Shown here: piece after piece, positions 32,605 through 39,518 of the stretch
How the letters are laid out: every line of letters starts with the position of its first letter
Numbering within the stretch: the stretch's first letter is position 1
From: a virus
Length of the DNA: 62,864 nucleotides
IMG/VR virus record: IMGVR_UViG_3300032241_001240
Span: 1 to 62,864 of that record
Reading direction: 5' to 3' (one strand)
Program-made: the position numbers and the translations under genes
Notes under the pieces: model-generated
The model's input: only the letters and a program-made list of their open reading frames with translations
The model's database searches: none
What the model was told of the DNA's origin: nothing

Positions 32605-34482
32605 TTAATTTATTATCACAGAGAACGGCAGAGGATCTCGATGTTCAGTTTCATTGTCATCGAACACATCTTTCATCAATTCTCCAACTTTATCATCCCA
32701 ATTAGTGACCATTTGCATCATACGTATACACAGGATTGTAGCCATAACACAGTCATCATTTTCGCCTTGTTTAGCCGAAAATCCATCGCCTTTGGATATG
32801 AAAAATTTCAATTGTTTGATTAACATTTTGCTTTTAATTTGCAATCTATTGCTTTCTACAAGACTCTTTAGTTTGCTACAAGCATTAGCTTTGCTGCGAC
32901 CATTCGTGTTCAAACCTTTACGATATCGCACTAATCCAGTTCTACGAGTTTCATTCAACAATTGACCCATAAAATTTTCTTCGCCTATATCATTTATCGT
33001 TTGTAGAGCAGCTTCTCCCCATGTATTGTTTTCAAAGGTAAAATAAATGTCTGGTTCACCTTTGAATCCAGATTTTTTACAATCGTCGTAAATCTTATTG
33101 ATGATAGTTTGCATTGTGCGTACCTGATTGGGGATACTGGTTTTACTACTGGTCCATTCTGCTATTTGTGACATATCTGGTAAACTCCAGACTTCGATAG
33201 CAGCAGGATCTTTCCCTACACCTGCACTCGGGTCTAGACTTACTAGATAAGTTCGATCTGTGGTTATGCGATCATACCAACGTATTTCGCCAGTTTTATA
33301 AAGAGGATCAGATCCTCGTAACCGTTGTAATGTAACCCCGCCTATAAGTGTACTTTCTTCACCGGCGAATTGACAGCAATATTCTCTTAGAAATCTCTCC
33401 TCTCCAATTTTAGCACGCTCAACATCTGCCCAAACTTCGTCGCGGCCTGGTACATCACTATAATGAGCAGAGAATCCTTTGAAGCCATTAACACCCACTC
33501 CATTCAGTATTTCATTACCGTGCTCATCAATGGTGTTTATGGCGCCAAACCATAATTCTGCAAACATATCTTCGTCACTTGCCGGAGTTGATGTTATGAT
33601 ACATTTACCACCTGTTGCCAATGTCGGTGCCATAGCCGTCCAAAATTCTCTTGCAACTCCTGGCCGAACGAACGCAAATTCGTCTAGATATAATAAACTA
33701 ATAGCCATACCTCGACCGCTATCTGGTGTAGTAGTTGTAGCAACTATGCGCGATCCGTTGTCAAATCTTATGCTTGTTACGTTATACTCTGTAACACCTG
33801 CACGTATATGATTTGGCATTTCTTCATATGCATATTTGATACGCATCATTATTTCGTTAGCTGCTTTGAATTTGTTTGCTGCTATTAACACTGTAACATC
33901 GTCGTGATACATAGCATACCATAACAAATAACCGGCCGCAGTCGTTGTATTATGACTTAAAATACCATTTGTATAATAACGATGATCGGGTGATTCCACC
34001 GAAACATCATACATGTTGTCATATAAATCACTGATTTTTAACGATTTTACTGATACTACACCAGAATCTGTTTGTATCAAACAACCAGGGGTTAGATCTT
34101 TAACAAAGATCTCATTATAATTTTCGTCAAATACAATATGATTGTCTGCACAAAAAAGGTGATACCCGTTGTCTAGCAACAATTCGTATACTTGATATTC
34201 TATGGTTTTTGATATTTCTGTACAAGGCTGCCAACCAGAGTCTGTTAATATATCCCAATCATCCAGGGATATTTGATCTATAAATTTTCGATCTACTGTT
34301 TCAGACATTGCATGCATTGTTCTATTACCTTTTTGGGTTTGATTTATATTACGATCAACCATACTACCGTCGTCGGGCTGTACTGACTGTGTCTCTTCTT
34401 TTGTATTGACTGATATCTGGTAAGGTTGTTCCTGCTCGCATACAAGCAGCCCATTCGTAATAGGTCCCAATTGGGATATCAT
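32605..34482 (-). CDS. gp17: large terminase C-terminal fragment with C-terminal intein part
   Basis: 625 aa from ATG 34482, preceded by AGGAGAAATTT (ideal site). Residues 1-178 are non-terminase; from ~68 they are intein (FIDQISLDDWDILTDSGWQP, ADNHIVF, ...DVSVESPDHRYYTNGILSHN with terminal His-Asn). Thr179 is the +1 residue and resumes the terminase exactly after its Walker A lysine: TTTAAGYLLWYAMY. Walker B is LLYLDEF (D267-E268). Nuclease motifs are YLVSLDPSAGVGKDP, FENNTWGEA and GENDDCVMA (acidic residues of the RNase H-like domain). It pumps DNA into the head and cuts it. It cannot work without residues 1-84 on the other ORF. Confidence 0.9.
   Translation of the reverse strand: MISQLGPITNGLLVCEQEQPYQISVNTKEETQSVQPDDGSMVDRNINQTQKGNRTMHAMSETVDRKFIDQISLDDWDILTDSGWQPCTEISKTIEYQVYELLLDNGYHLFCADNHIVFDENYNEIFVKDLTPGCLIQTDSGVVSVKSLKISDLYDNMYDVSVESPDHRYYTNGILSHNTTTAAGYLLWYAMYHDDVTVLIAANKFKAANEIMMRIKYAYEEMPNHIRAGVTEYNVTSIRFDNGSRIVATTTTPDSGRGMAISLLYLDEFAFVRPGVAREFWTAMAPTLATGGKCIITSTPASDEDMFAELWFGAINTIDEHGNEILNGVGVNGFKGFSAHYSDVPGRDEVWADVERAKIGEERFLREYCCQFAGEESTLIGGVTLQRLRGSDPLYKTGEIRWYDRITTDRTYLVSLDPSAGVGKDPAAIEVWSLPDMSQIAEWTSSKTSIPNQVRTMQTIINKIYDDCKKSGFKGEPDIYFTFENNTWGEAALQTINDIGEENFMGQLLNETRRTGLVRYRKGLNTNGRSKANACSKLKSLVESNRLQIKSKMLIKQLKFFISKGDGFSAKQGENDDCVMATILCIRMMQMVTNWDDKVGELMKDVFDDNETEHRDPLPFSVIIN
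33949..34482 (-). other. C-terminal part of TerL intein (up to 178 aa)
   Basis: Ends ILSHN followed by Thr of the terminase P-loop. Recognisable intein sequence begins near KFIDQISLDDWDIL; the first ~60 residues have no intein similarity that I can see and may be a spacer or result from a frame change. Confidence 0.8.
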
Positions 34483-34537
34483 AAATTTCTCCTGTGGATT
34501 GTTGTTTAATACTAATTAAAGTATCATGTACAACACA
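34364..34537 (-). other. N-terminal part of TerL intein (57 aa)
   Basis: Cys1 codon 34535-34537 follows the P-loop lysine of the terminase; reading stops at TAG 34364-34366. The short N-part and the break position after the first ~30-50 residues resemble the atypically split TerL inteins such as AceL-TerL. Confidence 0.82.
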
Positions 34538-34789
34538 TTTCCCACTCTGCCTCGGAATCATAGCCAGCACGTTTCTGTATTCATCATAAGCGTGTACCAA
34601 ATCACGCTGAAACAGATATGCTTCAAAAGGTACTTTACCTTTTGTTGGATGCTGGATATACATAAAATGTTCCATAAACCATAAAGGGTCTTTGTGACAT
34701 TTGACTAGCTCTTGTAGCTGTTCTTTAGTCATCGGAACTTTTAATCCAGGCGGTTTTAATTTTTCAAAATCTGTTGTATTCTTTCCCAT
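34364..34789 (-). CDS. gp17: large terminase N-terminal fragment with N-terminal intein part
   Basis: 141 aa from ATG 34789. Residues 1-84 are the TerL N-terminus: PLWFMEHFMYIQHPTKGKVP, FQRDLVHAYDEYRNVLAMIP and RQSGK, the Walker A motif up to its lysine. Cys85 begins an intein (CVVHDTLISIKQQSTGEIYD, block A), which continues as IPIGTYYEWAACMRAG and stops after TARRR. It overlaps the C-terminal ORF by 119 bases in another frame. The product would splice with the 34482 ORF to give a terminase of about 531 residues. Either a natural split intein or a frame-shifted continuous intein. Confidence 0.88.
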   Translation of the reverse strand: MGKNTTDFEKLKPPGLKVPMTKEQLQELVKCHKDPLWFMEHFMYIQHPTKGKVPFEAYLFQRDLVHAYDEYRNVLAMIPRQSGKCVVHDTLISIKQQSTGEIYDIPIGTYYEWAACMRAGTTLPDISQYKRRDTVSTARRR

Positions 34790-34796
34790 TTTCTCA

Positions 34797-35042
34797 TCAA
34801 TTCAAGGAGAACAACTCGTCTATCGATCTGTAAGATTTTACATAGTCTCCCGATATACTTATCAGTACTTCGTTTATAACTGCTTCTATATTAGTGTGCC
34901 AATGTTTTAAAAATTTATGAGTTCGATATAATTCCGGAATATGATCCTCAAAACCCCAGCAAAATTCTTGCAATAAACTGGGATGATCTGGGATGTAATA
35001 ATAAACTTTGAGCAATACAGGTTTGGTACTAAAAATCAACAT
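34797..35042 (-). CDS. usg: Usg-family protein
   Basis: 81 aa from ATG 35042, preceded by AAAGGAGGATAGTG, a near-perfect ribosome binding site. A longer frame (to 35087) lacks one. The core VYYYIPDHPSLLQEFCWGFE, then IPELYRTHKFLKHWHTNIEA carries the Usg signature (Y-x-x-PDHPSLLQ-x-x-x-W ... P-x-L-x-x-F-L-x-x-W). Usg is a short protein of unknown role known mainly from Alphaproteobacteria. Its presence between terminase and a virion-like gene suggests transfer from, and an infection link to, such a host. Family match is by motif. Confidence 0.75.
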   Translation of the reverse strand: MLIFSTKPVLLKVYYYIPDHPSLLQEFCWGFEDHIPELYRTHKFLKHWHTNIEAVINEVLISISGDYVKSYRSIDELFSLN

Positions 35043-35090
35043 CACTATCCTCCTTTTGTGAAAATAACACCAATAGAGGCCGTGCATTCA

Positions 35091-35813
35091 TTATTTGAAA
35101 GCGTGTTGCCTCACAATGGTACTCATCGGACTATGACTACCATCATCAACAGGCTCCTCATCACTAAGCGGATCTTTATCGAAACTTGGTTTGGTTGGGT
35201 CACTAAGAGGACTCATTACGCCCGTGTCATTTTCTCGTTCAGTTTCTTCGAGATATTGTTGATATTCTGTAGTCAAATGTGCATGCAATTCTTGAATCAA
35301 ACCGTTATCGCCAGCAGAACCTTTAATGCGTTGCGGGTTTTCTACTGCTTGCCAAATTAAATCTGGCTCGTCAATTTCTTCACCTTCGTCTTTGAATATA
35401 CGGTGCCCCCAGTCATATTCTGCAACATCTTCGTCTAGTGATAAAATTTCGTCAATTTCGTTATCGATATCTTGATCTGCATCGTCGATAGAATCATCGG
35501 TAATTGCATTTGTATCATCAATGTTATTGTTGGTAGGTTCTGCAGCCGGACTAGCCATTGGAGGCATACCAGCGTTTTTACGCATTACCGCTAGATCAGA
35601 ATCATAATCGTTAGTAGGTGACTGTACACTTGTTGTTGGTTCTGCAGGAGCAGCAGATAATGGGTCAGCACCGACTGGACCAGAAGCGGCAGATGTATTA
35701 GATGGTGCCATGCCTGCTAATTGAACAATACGCGCTACTTCGTCGGCATCAACACTGCTTACATCAATGTTGGTTGTGTCACTTGTTACTGAAAGTTGAT
35801 AATGTCTTTCCAT
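35091..35813 (-). CDS. acidic hypothetical protein with LAGM motif
   Basis: 240 aa from ATG 35813 (GGAGAAG site), starting directly after the preceding gene's stop. N-terminal ~35 residues contain DADEVARIVQLAGMAPS. Residues 40-130 are a Pro/Ala/Ser then Asp/Ile-rich disordered region (DDSIDDADQDIDNEIDEILS). The C-terminal half has YDWGHRIFKDEGEEIDEPDL and IQELHAHLTTEYQQYLEETE. Located between the small and large terminase genes with other acidic proteins. Virion or packaging-associated role suspected; no family recognised. Confidence 0.55.
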   Translation of the reverse strand: MERHYQLSVTSDTTNIDVSSVDADEVARIVQLAGMAPSNTSAASGPVGADPLSAAPAEPTTSVQSPTNDYDSDLAVMRKNAGMPPMASPAAEPTNNNIDDTNAITDDSIDDADQDIDNEIDEILSLDEDVAEYDWGHRIFKDEGEEIDEPDLIWQAVENPQRIKGSAGDNGLIQELHAHLTTEYQQYLEETERENDTGVMSPLSDPTKPSFDKDPLSDEEPVDDGSHSPMSTIVRQHAFK

Positions 35814-35814
35814 G

Positions 35815-36603
35815 TTAGTTCTTCTCCGCTGGTTGCACTACTTGCTTGGCCTTGCCAGTTTTTGGATCCTTAAAGAACTTTACCTTTGGGATAGAGTTAT
35901 CTGACATAGAACCCTTGCTGTTGACAAATTTGTCGTCAACAGGCTTGCGGTCACTGCCGCGGGTTGTTGGCTTAGGTGTATCAAACTGTGCGTTGAAATC
36001 ACTTGTGTCTTGAATAGGTTCACCGGGTGCAATATCTTCCATTTGCAACCAATTGAACAATGGAGCCGAAGGCTCTACCTGCATACTAGGTCTACTATCT
36101 GCTACTCCGGCTAGATATGATAATAGGTTTTTATTATATTCGTTGCCAAATAATGGCTCTACCGGTGGCTGCTCAGACGCATCATATTCTCGATTGGTGC
36201 TGAGACGTGCTGCATGAGCTTCTCCTGCGTTTTCTGCAGCAGCATCTTCTAGACGATTCCATACATCGTATTCAGCATATCGTTCAATCGGCTCGTTGGG
36301 TGATCGTACTACTATATATTTTTCTGGAATATTTGTGCAAAGACGTAAATCCTGCTGTAGTATATACGATACACAAGGTGTACCAATGGTAAATGTCATC
36401 ATGAATACATCTTTATTCGGAATATCAATAAAATCCTTATGATCCATTGGAACTTTTACTGGTGTTGTTATAGATTTTAGATCGTATCTCTTTAACCATT
36501 CACCGATAATCTGAACCTGTTCTTCAGTAGGTTGCTGAGAAAATTTAATCACATAATTGTGATCTTTCGAGCTTTCTTCTAGATACTCTTTAAAACTCTT
36601 CAT
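35815..36603 (-). CDS. hypothetical protein with capsid-targeting-like N-terminus
   Basis: 262 aa from ATG 36603 (TAGGAG site), late promoter-like GATAAATA at 36626-36633. It begins MKSFKEYLEESSKD, the closest match in the window to the T4 capsid-targeting sequence (MKTYQEFIAEA type), with L-E-E before Ser as the protease site. Residues ~18-120 are an alpha/beta domain (YVIKFSQQPTEEQVQIIGEW, DVFMMTFTIGTPCVSYILQQ), followed by a long Pro/Asp/Ser-rich tail. Likely packed in the head; function unknown. Confidence 0.6.
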   Translation of the reverse strand: MKSFKEYLEESSKDHNYVIKFSQQPTEEQVQIIGEWLKRYDLKSITTPVKVPMDHKDFIDIPNKDVFMMTFTIGTPCVSYILQQDLRLCTNIPEKYIVVRSPNEPIERYAEYDVWNRLEDAAAENAGEAHAARLSTNREYDASEQPPVEPLFGNEYNKNLLSYLAGVADSRPSMQVEPSAPLFNWLQMEDIAPGEPIQDTSDFNAQFDTPKPTTRGSDRKPVDDKFVNSKGSMSDNSIPKVKFFKDPKTGKAKQVVQPAEKN

Positions 36604-36624
36604 GTTAAGTGGCTCCTATGTTGT

Positions 36625-37086
36625 TTATTTATCATTGGTGCCAATTTGACGTAACTGTTTTAATATCTCATTGCGATCTAAAGTTACAGCAGTACCTTCT
36701 ACAGTTTTATCATTGCCAGCAATTCTATCAAGTTTCATTTTTTCTAATTGCAAGCGTAATAATTTTAACTTTTTTTCGACTTTGTTATTCTTAGCATCTA
36801 CTGCTATTTTCAACATTTGACTCGAACTTGAAAATATTTCCCCTGCATATCTAACTTCAACATTCATACCGAGATCTTGTAGATCTTTGTGTGATTGTAT
36901 AGCTAGATCTGCTAGCTCATCCATTTCGATATCATGTTGATCATACCCATCTATTTGATCAAATTGTTTTTCTAAATCTTTAGCATGCTCTAACGCTGCT
37001 TCAATATCTTCTGATGTAGCCTCGCTAATTTCGCTAATCGATGGCAACTCAAATGTTTCTTCTAATTTGTTAAATTTATTGCTCAT
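36625..37086 (-). CDS. gp16: terminase small subunit (T4 gp16-like)
   Basis: 153 aa from ATG 37086. Helical, acidic at the N-terminus, with HDIEMDELADLAIQSHKDLQ, DLGMNVEVRYAGEIFSSSSQ and MLKIAVDAKNNKVEKKLKLL, then RLQLEKMKLDRIAG. This is the typical central helical hairpin of TerS in aquatic T4-like phages. It forms a ring that recognises DNA and stimulates TerL. No ribosome binding site; the late octamer TGTAAATA (37092-37099) ends five bases before the ATG, predicting a leaderless mRNA. Confidence 0.78.
   Translation of the reverse strand: MSNKFNKLEETFELPSISEISEATSEDIEAALEHAKDLEKQFDQIDGYDQHDIEMDELADLAIQSHKDLQDLGMNVEVRYAGEIFSSSSQMLKIAVDAKNNKVEKKLKLLRLQLEKMKLDRIAGNDKTVEGTAVTLDRNEILKQLRQIGTNDK
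36626..36633 (-). promoter_or_regulatory. T4-type late promoter-like octamer (GATAAATA)
   Basis: Minus-strand GATAAATA overlapping the 3' end of the TerS gene, 22 bases before ATG 36603. Confidence 0.55.
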
Positions 37087-37091
37087 GCAAG

Positions 37092-37099
37092 TATTTACA
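37092..37099 (-). promoter_or_regulatory. late promoter-like octamer ending 5 bases before the TerS start
   Basis: Minus strand reads TGTAAATA-CTTGC-ATG. With T4 late promoter geometry the A of the start codon is +1. Confidence 0.5.
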
Positions 37100-37116
37100 C
37101 TAAATTTAGTAATAAT

Positions 37117-37563
37117 TTATTTTTTCTTACGTTGAATGCCTTTTTTGACAAAGATCTGATCTTCTGTAAGAATCCTAAAAGATAATCCATTCTTTTTACA
37201 ATAAGACATCGCAGCCGCCCATTTAGCAGTATTCAATAATAATGCCGCTTTATCTCTCTTGCTTTTGGCATTTTCGGCAATAGCTTCTTTAGCAGGTTTT
37301 ACCTCTACTAATTCTGCTCGTTGTTTTCCAGATTTATCATTATATACTATTAAAAAATCTGGAATGTACCTGTGAATTTTCCCGTCCAATGGACTTCTAT
37401 ATGGTATTGCAATACTTTCACTAGCCCAATTAATGACATTTGGATGTTGATCTAATAATGTCATTACTCTAAGTTCCCACCCAGATCTAAAAACTATTTT
37501 AGAATTCCCTACAATTTTATGTGGGTTCTTTGGAATAAATTCGCCCTGATTATATTTGCTCAT
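37117..37563 (-). CDS. gp4: head completion protein/nuclease (T4 gp4-like)
   Basis: 148 aa, the same size as T4 gp4 (150). Conserved segments: GEFIPKNPHKIVGNSKIVFR, SGWELRVMTLLDQHPNVINW, SESIAIPYRSPLDGKIHRYI, PDFLIVY...ELVEVKPAKE (PD-(D/E)XK catalytic pattern) and a C-terminal FRILTEDQIF. The family finishes packaged heads before tail joining and has a nuclease fold. The ATG overlaps the stop of the upstream gene (ATGA at 37560-37563). Confidence 0.88.
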   Translation of the reverse strand: MSKYNQGEFIPKNPHKIVGNSKIVFRSGWELRVMTLLDQHPNVINWASESIAIPYRSPLDGKIHRYIPDFLIVYNDKSGKQRAELVEVKPAKEAIAENAKSKRDKAALLLNTAKWAAAMSYCKKNGLSFRILTEDQIFVKKGIQRKKK

Positions 37564-38036
37564 GCTTGATCCGTAATAGCTGCTGCAATAGAGCCACGCA
37601 ACGTTGGATTATTTTCCCAAACAGGTGCAGTATTAATCATGGTAACTCCTATCTGAGATCCAACAGGAGCAAGTGCATTATATGCTTGTAAAAATGCTAG
37701 AGTTACACCATTTTCATCAAATAACATACCAATCGGAATACCTTGTGTTGCATTGATGTATGCTGCAACCGAAGCAATTGATTGTACAAGTGCAGGAGGT
37801 ACATTGGTATTAGCATAATAACCTTGTGCTAATGCTAGTGCTTGAGCAGACAAACGAGGATTAGCGCTTGTTATCGGATTATTAAGTATTGCAGACGAGT
37901 ACGGCGGTAAATTTAGAATTCGACCGTCTAGAGAATTGGTATATTGAAACCCCCCGCCGACTTGTGTTATAGCAATTTGTCCGCTTTGTTGTGCTATCTG
38001 TTGCTGTATGGTTTGTTGAGTGAAATTAACTGCCAT
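37560..38036 (-). CDS. putative structural protein
   Basis: 158 aa from ATG 38036. Low charge, rich in Gln, Asn, Ala and Ile (VNFTQQTIQQQIAQQSGQIA, ITQVGGGFQYTNSLDGRILN, then PPALVQSIASVAAYINATQG). No family recognised. Placed between the gp4-like gene and the tube-related gene and coupled to gp4 by overlap, so baseplate or head-tail connector role is plausible. In T4 the neighbour of gene 4 is gp53, but no similarity to gp53 is evident. Confidence 0.6.
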   Translation of the reverse strand: MAVNFTQQTIQQQIAQQSGQIAITQVGGGFQYTNSLDGRILNLPPYSSAILNNPITSANPRLSAQALALAQGYYANTNVPPALVQSIASVAAYINATQGIPIGMLFDENGVTLAFLQAYNALAPVGSQIGVTMINTAPVWENNPTLRGSIAAAITDQA

Positions 38037-38060
38037 GATATACCCGATTATTCAAAAATT

Positions 38061-39446
38061 TCATAAGCCAGCTGCGCACGAATTTATATACTGAGCTGCT
38101 TGATTACCAGCCGCTGAAACACAACCTGCTATGCATGTTGGAATTTGCGACAACGAACTAGACGTTGATGGTGTTTGACTACCAGACCCAGAGAATAATG
38201 AAGTCACTTGTTTTACACTGCCTGATGCAAACGATGATATCTGATTAACTCCGCTATTTAAATATGATGAAAATTGTGTTGGATTAGTCAAAGCTGCACC
38301 AAGACCTACAGACCCAAACGATACTATTTTACCGAGAACAGATGGGTTAAGCGCACCAAGTGCAGTGGTAGTACCAAGTAACGGAAGTGGATTAAAAGAC
38401 CCAAGTGCTGCAAGAGGATTAGACGCACCAGGAGCCAGTGATGCTTGTTGATTAATAAGAGTTTGAGCCGTTTGTGTAAATTGAGTAGGCGTAGGAATAT
38501 TACCACTTGGGTTTGATAAATTAGTAGTCAAATTAACAGGAGGTGTAGTGATATTTTGTGTAGCCGGAGAATTAAAGATTCTAGATTTTGCATCTGGATT
38601 TTTTATAACAGTTGAATTGGTAACACCATTGATGTAATCATCGGTATTATAGCCAAAATTTGGCATAAATCCAAGCGCATTATTTGGTGAGTTTGATCCA
38701 TTGTTAATTGGTTGGCCAAATGCAATATAATTGATAGCCTCATATTTAAATTGCACATTCACCTCTTCGGGATCGCTAGAAGAATAGTCAAATTGTTGCC
38801 AATCTATAGATGTAATTTTTGGATTCACATAACTCCATGCCGTAAATGTATTAGCAAACATTGCGTAAACTATGATATTAGTGAAAAAATTAGTATCATT
38901 GTTTACAATCGGTTGAAATCCCCATCCAGAATCCCAAGTCATGCTACTTGAATAAGGAGATTGCTCATAAGCCGCTGCTGGTGTAGAAGATTGATTAGAA
39001 AAACCAGCTTTTTGTCGACTATCAGCAAAATAATACGTAAAATAATCTACCCAGGTTGCTAATATACTATCGTCAACTGTATCGTGTAATCTAACAGAAG
39101 CTTCTCCGTATTCTATTTTCTTATAAACCAAAACTTTTTTATTATATTGGTTTAATTCTTCTGTTTGTAAATTTACCTTTGGTTTATCAACAGTTTTTAC
39201 TTTGAATGACATACCTCTACCACTAGGATCGGCGTAATTAGCCAATTGCGCGTTAGTCCCTATCATTTGCTGAGCAGACGGACCTAGAACGAATTGTACG
39301 TAAAATTCAAATTTAACTCGCGGAACTGCTTGCATAACATTTCCGGGAGAATTTACTCCAAATGCTCTAGTAGCAATCTGAGGAGATCGAAGACGTGTTA
39401 TGCCGCCTGCTGGCACAGTTGGATTGGTTGTAGTGGTACCGCTCAT
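38061..39446 (-). CDS. tail tube-related baseplate protein (gp54/gp48-like)
   Basis: 461 aa from ATG 39446 (a TTG five codons upstream lies inside the promoter). Residues ~40-230 follow the tail-tube fold pattern: RVKFEFYVQFVLGPSAQQMI, GRGMSFKVKTVDKPKVNLQT, KKVLVYKKIEYGEASVRLHD, SILATWVDYFTYYFAD and IDWQQFDYSSSDPEEVNVQF. T4 gp54 and gp48 (tube initiator and cap on the baseplate) also contain this fold. The C-terminal ~230 residues are Pro/Thr/Asn/Ser-rich and end in a Cys-containing segment (PTCIAGCVSAAGNQAAQYIN). Adjacent to the tube gene. Which of gp48 or gp54 it equals is unresolved. No ribosome binding site (see promoter 39452-39459). Confidence 0.68.
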   Translation of the reverse strand: MSGTTTTNPTVPAGGITRLRSPQIATRAFGVNSPGNVMQAVPRVKFEFYVQFVLGPSAQQMIGTNAQLANYADPSGRGMSFKVKTVDKPKVNLQTEELNQYNKKVLVYKKIEYGEASVRLHDTVDDSILATWVDYFTYYFADSRQKAGFSNQSSTPAAAYEQSPYSSSMTWDSGWGFQPIVNNDTNFFTNIIVYAMFANTFTAWSYVNPKITSIDWQQFDYSSSDPEEVNVQFKYEAINYIAFGQPINNGSNSPNNALGFMPNFGYNTDDYINGVTNSTVIKNPDAKSRIFNSPATQNITTPPVNLTTNLSNPSGNIPTPTQFTQTAQTLINQQASLAPGASNPLAALGSFNPLPLLGTTTALGALNPSVLGKIVSFGSVGLGAALTNPTQFSSYLNSGVNQISSFASGSVKQVTSLFSGSGSQTPSTSSSLSQIPTCIAGCVSAAGNQAAQYINSCAAGL

Positions 39447-39451
39447 ATATC

Positions 39452-39459
39452 TATTTATC
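39452..39459 (-). promoter_or_regulatory. late promoter-like octamer ending 5 bases before ATG 39446
   Basis: Minus strand reads GATAAATA-GATAT-ATG. By T4 geometry the start codon is at +1, so the mRNA would be leaderless. Confidence 0.55.
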
Positions 39460-39464
39460 AATTA

Positions 39465-39491
39465 AAAAACGGTGCAAGAAGCACCGTTTTT
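39465..39491 (-). terminator. rho-independent terminator after the tail tube gene
   Basis: Stem AAAAACGGTGC / GCACCGTTTTT with a 5-base loop, 28 bases past the tail tube stop. T-rich on both sides. Confidence 0.88.
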
Positions 39492-39518
39492 ATTTGAGCA
39501 ATAGAAGGTATAAATTTA

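Noticed and set aside
35043-35087. Longer N-terminus for the Usg-like gene
   Set aside because: The near-perfect AAAGGAGG site lies inside that segment and points to ATG 35042.
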